From: Terrirubrum flagellatum
Lineage (GTDB): Bacteria > Pseudomonadota > Alphaproteobacteria > Rhizobiales > Beijerinckiaceae
Length of the DNA stretch: 64,000 nt
Direction of reading: 5' to 3'
NCBI RefSeq assembly: GCF_022059845.1
Contig: NZ_CP091851.1
Coordinates: 4,030,001 to 4,094,000 of the forward strand
This document shows positions 63,638 through 64,000 of the stretch, in pieces. The translations under genes were made by a program, and so were the position numbers. The first letter of the stretch is position 1, and the number at the start of each line of letters is the position of its first letter. The notes below the pieces were generated by a model. It made no database searches, was not told the DNA's origin, and worked only from the letters and a program-made list of their open reading frames with translations.

Positions 63638-64000
63638 CGCGGCGTCACGTCGAAGCCGAACCACTTCTCCGAAAGCTGCTTGATCGTGCCGTCATTGAGC
63701 GCTGATGTGATCGCCTCATCGAACTTCGCCTTCAACTCGGTATCGCTCTTGCGCAGACCGATCGCGCTGCCGCGGCCGAGCAGGCCGCCCTGGAAGCGCG
63801 GACCAACGATCACCATGGCCTCGTTGCCCTGCTTCTTGCTCGCCGTGGTGAGATAAGCCATCGAAGCGATCACGGCGTCGACGCGGCCGGCAAGCAGATC
63901 GAGATCGTGCTGCTCGGTCGTCTTGTATTCGCGGACGGTGACGACGCCCTTGAGATATTTATCGAGGAAGGCGGCGGCGATCGTCGAGCCCTGCACGCCG
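63634..64000 (-). CDS. Amino-acid-type ABC transporter substrate-binding protein (C-terminal part)
   Basis: Only the last ~121 residues are in the window; the gene continues past the right edge. The segment has the family 3 binding-protein pattern: GVQGSTIAAAFLDKYLK, YKTTEQHDLDLLAGRVDAVI and a final ALNDGTIKQLSEKWFGFDVT. That matches the lobe-closing and C-terminal helices of polar amino-acid (Lys/Arg/Orn, Gln, cystine) binding proteins. The ligand cannot be told from this part. Confidence 0.88.
   Translation of the reverse strand, partial: GVQGSTIAAAFLDKYLKGVVTVREYKTTEQHDLDLLAGRVDAVIASMAYLTTASKKQGNEAMVIVGPRFQGGLLGRGSAIGLRKSDTELKAKFDEAITSALNDGTIKQLSEKWFGFDVTPR

Overview
The window is about 64 kb of GC-rich chromosome from an alphaproteobacterium, most likely of the Hyphomicrobiales (Rhizobiales). 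The evidence is the gene order rpsA, sppA, ihfB, lapA, trpFBA, accD; MCPs ending in EWEEF; dispersed palindromic repeats of the rhizobial type; and sites resembling CtrA boxes. I cannot name the genus. No phage, IS element, integrase or CRISPR array is visible.

Layout. 0.0-11.6 kb: a minus-strand housekeeping run (rpsA, sppA, ihfB, lapA, trpF, trpB, trpA, accD) interrupted by two accessory blocks. One is ornithine cyclodeaminase-like, alpha/beta hydrolase and a MNT/HEPN toxin-antitoxin pair. The other is oppositely oriented: a GST, an orphan Phd-type antitoxin and a Tat-exported PLP enzyme. 11.9-13.6 kb: a VapBC/FitAB-type module with a probable leaderless, self-operated promoter, then a cupin/JmjC-like protein. 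13.9-18.5 kb: a three-gene operon for a 2-oxoacid:acceptor oxidoreductase with its own FAD/NAD(P)/Fe-S electron-transfer subunit. 18.7-26.6 kb: cheW and three large MCPs, all with a CheR-docking-type C-terminus.

27.0-37.4 kb is the most striking region. It looks like a single tightly packed operon of eleven minus-strand genes: HAD phosphatase, class III aminotransferase, arginase-fold protein, alpha/beta hydrolase, FemAB/GNAT-like acyltransferase, DUF2147 protein, sensor kinase, sigma54-dependent response regulator, MipA/OmpV porin-like protein and a pair of small EamA/SMR-type membrane proteins. A near-consensus sigma54 promoter sits in front of the first gene, with two perfect palindromes upstream at about -57 and -87. 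The operon therefore seems to encode its own sigma54 activator. I infer an envelope-linked biosynthetic or modification pathway whose product is unknown.

37.4-41.1 kb: an EmrAB-type efflux pump with a divergent TetR regulator and two copies of a likely operator. 41.2-46.9 kb: an asparaginase with an altered active site, tRNA-Gln, tRNA-Ser, a Bcr/CflA transporter, small hypothetical genes and an NlpC/P60-like protein fused to a second domain. 46.9-57.8 kb: an acid-sugar utilisation locus (ABC importer, three enolase-superfamily dehydratases, RraA-like aldolase, FadR-type regulator, aldo/keto reductase). 57.8-64 kb: a proline-rich small protein, an EAL phosphodiesterase, a TadG-like protein, a single-domain response regulator, a hybrid histidine kinase with Hpt, and the end of an amino-acid-type ABC binding protein.

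Functional assignments come from motif reading of the translated sequence only; no database search was run.
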